Origin: Candidatus Omnitrophota bacterium
GTDB taxonomy: Bacteria > Omnitrophota > Gorgyraeia > Velamenicoccales > Velamenicoccaceae
NCBI GenBank assembly: GCA_028717105.1
Contig: JAQUOM010000030.1
Location: forward strand, 1 to 15,449
DNA: 15,449 bases
Direction of reading: 5' to 3'
Shown here: positions 12,835 to 15,449 of the stretch, in pieces
How positions within the stretch are numbered: position 1 is the first letter of the stretch
Layout of the letters: each line of letters opens with the position of its first letter
Position numbers and translations under genes: made by a program
Notes under the pieces: generated by a model
Seen by the model: the letters and a program-made list of their open reading frames with translations, nothing else
Databases searched by the model: none
What the model was told of the DNA's origin: nothing

Positions 12835-15449
12835 GAAAAGATCCCAATCCGAAGAATCCAAGCGAAGAAATTTCTCAGTTTGACTCGATCTCCATCAAGG
12901 TTGCCTCGTCTACAACGATCCGGTCTTGGTCGAAGGGCGAGGTCAAGAAGGCTGAGACGATCAACTACCGTACGCTCAAGCCTGAAAAGGACGGCCTGTT
13001 CTGCGAGAAGATTTTCGGGCCCGTCAAGGACTGGGAGTGTAACTGCGGAAAATACAAGGGCAACAAATTCAGGAATATTGTTTGCGACCGCTGCGGTGTG
13101 GAAGTGGTGCGTTCTAACGTGCGCCGCGACCGCATGGGGCACATCGAATTGGCAGCTCCCGTTACGCATATCTGGTTTTTCAAAGCAGTCCCGTCGAGAA
13201 TTTCAGCTCTTTTGGATATCGGCCTGCGGGACCTGGAGAAAATCATTTACTATGAGGAATATATCGTTATCGACCCGGGCGATACGGGCCTGAAGAAGAG
13301 CGAGCTTTTGACGGAAGACCGTTATCAGGAGCTTCAGGAAAAATACGGCACGGCGTTCCGCGCCAAGATCGGCGCCGAGGCGGTTCTCGAACTTCTTCGG
13401 GAGATCGACCTGGATTCTTTCTCCAAGAGGCTCCATAAGCAGTTGGAGACTTCCAAGGAAGGCACGACGGCCCGTAAGATTTTAAAGACGCTCAAAATCG
13501 TCGAGGATTTTAAAAAGTCCGCCAATAAGCCGGAATGGATGGTGCTGGAAGTCCTTCCTGTCATTCCTCCGGATTTGAGGCCCTTGGTTCCGCTGGACGG
13601 CGGACGCTTTGCAACGTCCGATCTGAACGATCTCTACCGGCGCGTGATCAATCGCAACAACCGGTTAAAAAAACTTCTGGATCTTAATGCCCCCGAGATC
13701 ATCATCCGCAATGAAAAGCGTATGCTTCAGGAGGCGGTGGATGCCCTTCTCGATAACGGCCGCCATGGGCGCCCGGTCTTGGGTTCGAATAACAGGCCCT
13801 TGAAGTCTCTTTCGGATATGCTGAAAGGCAAGCAGGGGCGTTTCCGCCAGAACCTTTTGGGTAAGCGCGTGGATTATTCTGGCCGTTCCGTCATCGTGGT
13901 GGGTCCGGAGCTCAGTTTGCATCAGTGCGGCCTGCCCAAGCGCATGGCCCTGGAGTTGTTTGAGCCTTTTATTATTAAAAAATTGCGTGAACGCGGGTTT
14001 GTCCATACGATCAAAGGCGCCAAGAGGATGGTGGAGCGCGCCAAGATCGAAGTTTGGGATATTCTTGACGAAGTTATCCAGGATCACCCCGTTCTTTTGA
14101 ACCGCGCGCCGACCCTGCACCGTCTTTCCGTTCAGGCTTTTGAGCCCGTTCTCATTGAAGGCAAGGCCATCAGGATCCATCCTTTGGTCTGCACGGCCTT
14201 TAACGCGGACTTTGACGGCGACCAGATGGCCGTCCATGTGCCCTTGTCTTTGGAGGCCCAGATGGAAGCGCGCCTTCTCATGCTTTCCATCAACAATATT
14301 TTTTCTCCCGCCGATGGGCGGCCGATCACGACGCCGACCCAAGACATCATTCTGGGTTTATGCTATCTGACTAAGATGAAACCTAAAGCCAAGGGCGAGG
14401 GCATGATCATGTCCGATGCCGTCGAAGCCTTGTCTGCCTATGATGACGGCACCATCGAGTTGCATGCCAAGATCAAGGTGAGGATTTCTGATCAGTACAG
14501 CGTCCCGACCGGCGTCTATAGCGGAGAAAGGGCTCTTGTGGAGACGACGATCGGCCGCGTCATTTTCAATGAGCGTCTCCCGCAAGGGTTTGGCTTTGTC
14601 AACATGGAATTAAATAAGAAGAACGTCGGTCAGATCGTTACGGCCTGCTATAAACGTTTCGGCCACGACACGACGATCAAACTTTTGGATAAATTGAAAT
14701 CGCTGGGTTTTGAATCCGGAACGCTTGGCGGCATTTCCATTTCGATCGACGACCTGGAAATTCCGGAAGAGAAGAAGGAATACATCGCGGAGGCCAAAAA
14801 AGAAGTTGCGAAGGTCGAAGATCAGTATCGCAAAGGTATCATCACCAACGGCGAGCGGTACAACAAGGTCATCGATATCTGGACGCACACGACGGACAGG
14901 GTCTCGGATCTGGTTTTTAAGAAGATGGATGCTTTTAACCCGATCTTTATGATGGCGGATTCCGGAGCGCGTGGTTCCCGTCTGCAGGTCAGGCAGCTGG
15001 CAGGGATGCGCGGTCTGATGGCCAAGCCTTCGGGCGAGATCATCGAAAACCCGATCACGGCCAGTTTCCGCGAGGGCCTGACGGTGCTCGAATATTTTAT
15101 TTCGACCCACGGCGCGCGCAAAGGGTTGGCGGATACGGCGCTTAAGACCGCCGATGCCGGTTACCTGACGCGGCGTCTCGTGGATGTGGCGCAGGAAGTC
15201 ATTATTACGGAAGATGATTGCGGCACGCTCAACGGGATATCCCTGTCGTCTATCGTCGAAGGGGATGAGGTTGTCGTTCCTTTGAAGGAAAGGATCGTCG
15301 GCCGCGTGACGCTGGATAATGTCGTGGACGTTATCACGGATGAAACGATCGTGGCCTCGGGTGAGATGATTACGGAAGAAAAGGCGGAGATTCTGGAAAA
15401 GATGGGGATCGAGAAGATCCGCATCCGTAGCGTGTTGACATGCGAATCG
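12831..15449 (+). CDS. rpoC: DNA-directed RNA polymerase subunit beta' (3' end outside window)
   Basis: This is the beta' subunit, carrying the catalytic Mg2+. The frame is open for 873 codons from ATG 12831 to the window end, and the start is preceded by GGAAAG (12819-12824). The N-terminal zinc site is Cys70, Cys72, Cys85 and Cys88; the catalytic motif 'NADFDGD' places Asp460, Asp462 and Asp464. All seven positions have the same numbers as in E. coli. The 'RPLKSLSDMLKGKQGRFRQNLLGKRVDYSGRS' clamp region and the bridge-helix segment with 'ADSGARGS' and 'MRGLMAKPSG' are present. The second zinc site begins with Cys797 in 'EDDCGT', and Cys871 is its second cysteine; the remaining two, the trigger-loop C-terminal part and the jaw lie beyond the window. 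It overlaps rpoB by four bases, so the two subunits are probably made in a coupled way. Confidence 0.98.
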   Translation, partial: MRKDPNPKNPSEEISQFDSISIKVASSTTIRSWSKGEVKKAETINYRTLKPEKDGLFCEKIFGPVKDWECNCGKYKGNKFRNIVCDRCGVEVVRSNVRRDRMGHIELAAPVTHIWFFKAVPSRISALLDIGLRDLEKIIYYEEYIVIDPGDTGLKKSELLTEDRYQELQEKYGTAFRAKIGAEAVLELLREIDLDSFSKRLHKQLETSKEGTTARKILKTLKIVEDFKKSANKPEWMVLEVLPVIPPDLRPLVPLDGGRFATSDLNDLYRRVINRNNRLKKLLDLNAPEIIIRNEKRMLQEAVDALLDNGRHGRPVLGSNNRPLKSLSDMLKGKQGRFRQNLLGKRVDYSGRSVIVVGPELSLHQCGLPKRMALELFEPFIIKKLRERGFVHTIKGAKRMVERAKIEVWDILDEVIQDHPVLLNRAPTLHRLSVQAFEPVLIEGKAIRIHPLVCTAFNADFDGDQMAVHVPLSLEAQMEARLLMLSINNIFSPADGRPITTPTQDIILGLCYLTKMKPKAKGEGMIMSDAVEALSAYDDGTIELHAKIKVRISDQYSVPTGVYSGERALVETTIGRVIFNERLPQGFGFVNMELNKKNVGQIVTACYKRFGHDTTIKLLDKLKSLGFESGTLGGISISIDDLEIPEEKKEYIAEAKKEVAKVEDQYRKGIITNGERYNKVIDIWTHTTDRVSDLVFKKMDAFNPIFMMADSGARGSRLQVRQLAGMRGLMAKPSGEIIENPITASFREGLTVLEYFISTHGARKGLADTALKTADAGYLTRRLVDVAQEVIITEDDCGTLNGISLSSIVEGDEVVVPLKERIVGRVTLDNVVDVITDETIVASGEMITEEKAEILEKMGIEKIRIRSVLTCES

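Noticed and set aside
13665..14342. 225-codon minus-strand open frame inside rpoC
   Set aside because: It is antisense to the catalytic part of rpoC; I see no motif or start signal supporting a gene.
1..15449. CRISPR array, insertion sequence, prophage or defence genes
   Set aside because: I found no regularly spaced repeats, transposase or integrase motifs, or defence-type domains; the genes are envelope biosynthesis and core translation/transcription.

Overview
The window runs from the end of an outer-membrane and surface-carbohydrate gene group into the universally conserved secE-nusG-rplKAJL-rpoBC block. Every gene is on the + strand. The organism is a Gram-negative (diderm, LPS-assembling) bacterium: the first gene is the C-terminal part of LptD. 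The moderately GC-rich sequence, the proteins and the gene order resemble uncultured PVC-related bacteria such as Omnitrophota. That placement is an inference from general resemblance and was not tested by a search.

Region 1 (1-5440): lptD (5' end outside the window), ugd, a UDP-glucuronate decarboxylase gene, a PHP-domain hydrolase and a NodB-type polysaccharide deacetylase with a large internal insertion. ugd and the decarboxylase overlap by ATGA and together make UDP-xylose from UDP-glucose. The last two genes also overlap by ATGA. The set looks like a cell-envelope glycan group next to the LPS exporter.

Region 2 (5441-5853): about 410 bases without a convincing gene. It holds a cluster of GCGGGAT/ATCCCGC palindromes (REP-like), two small hairpins, a strong intrinsic terminator (5744-5798), and a near-consensus sigma-70 promoter (TTGACA, 17 bp, TACACT) that starts the next unit.

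Region 3 (5854-7062): tRNA-Thr(GGT), rpmG (L33), tRNA-Trp(CCA), secE and nusG. The tuf gene often found just after this tRNA-Thr is absent. The two tRNAs punctuate the transcript, so tRNA processing should release rpmG and secE mRNAs.

Region 4 (7063-7263): a 201-base spacer between nusG and rplK with three strong inverted repeats. The last one ends 9 bases before the rplK start and contains the only G-rich stretch that could act as a ribosome-binding site. This is the most interesting non-coding element here. It is either a structured cis-regulatory leader (possibly for L1 autoregulation) or a palindromic repeat that has inserted.

Region 5 (7264-15449): rplK, rplA, rplJ, rplL, rpoB and rpoC (3' end outside the window), close to the textbook order. 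There are ATGA overlaps at rplA/rplJ and rpoB/rpoC, and a very strong Shine-Dalgarno before rplL.

I found no clear new multi-gene system such as a defence locus, mobile element or CRISPR array. The candidates worth following are the rplK leader, the insertion inside the deacetylase domain, the tRNA-punctuated rpmG/secE arrangement, and the possible small RNA before the 5744 terminator.
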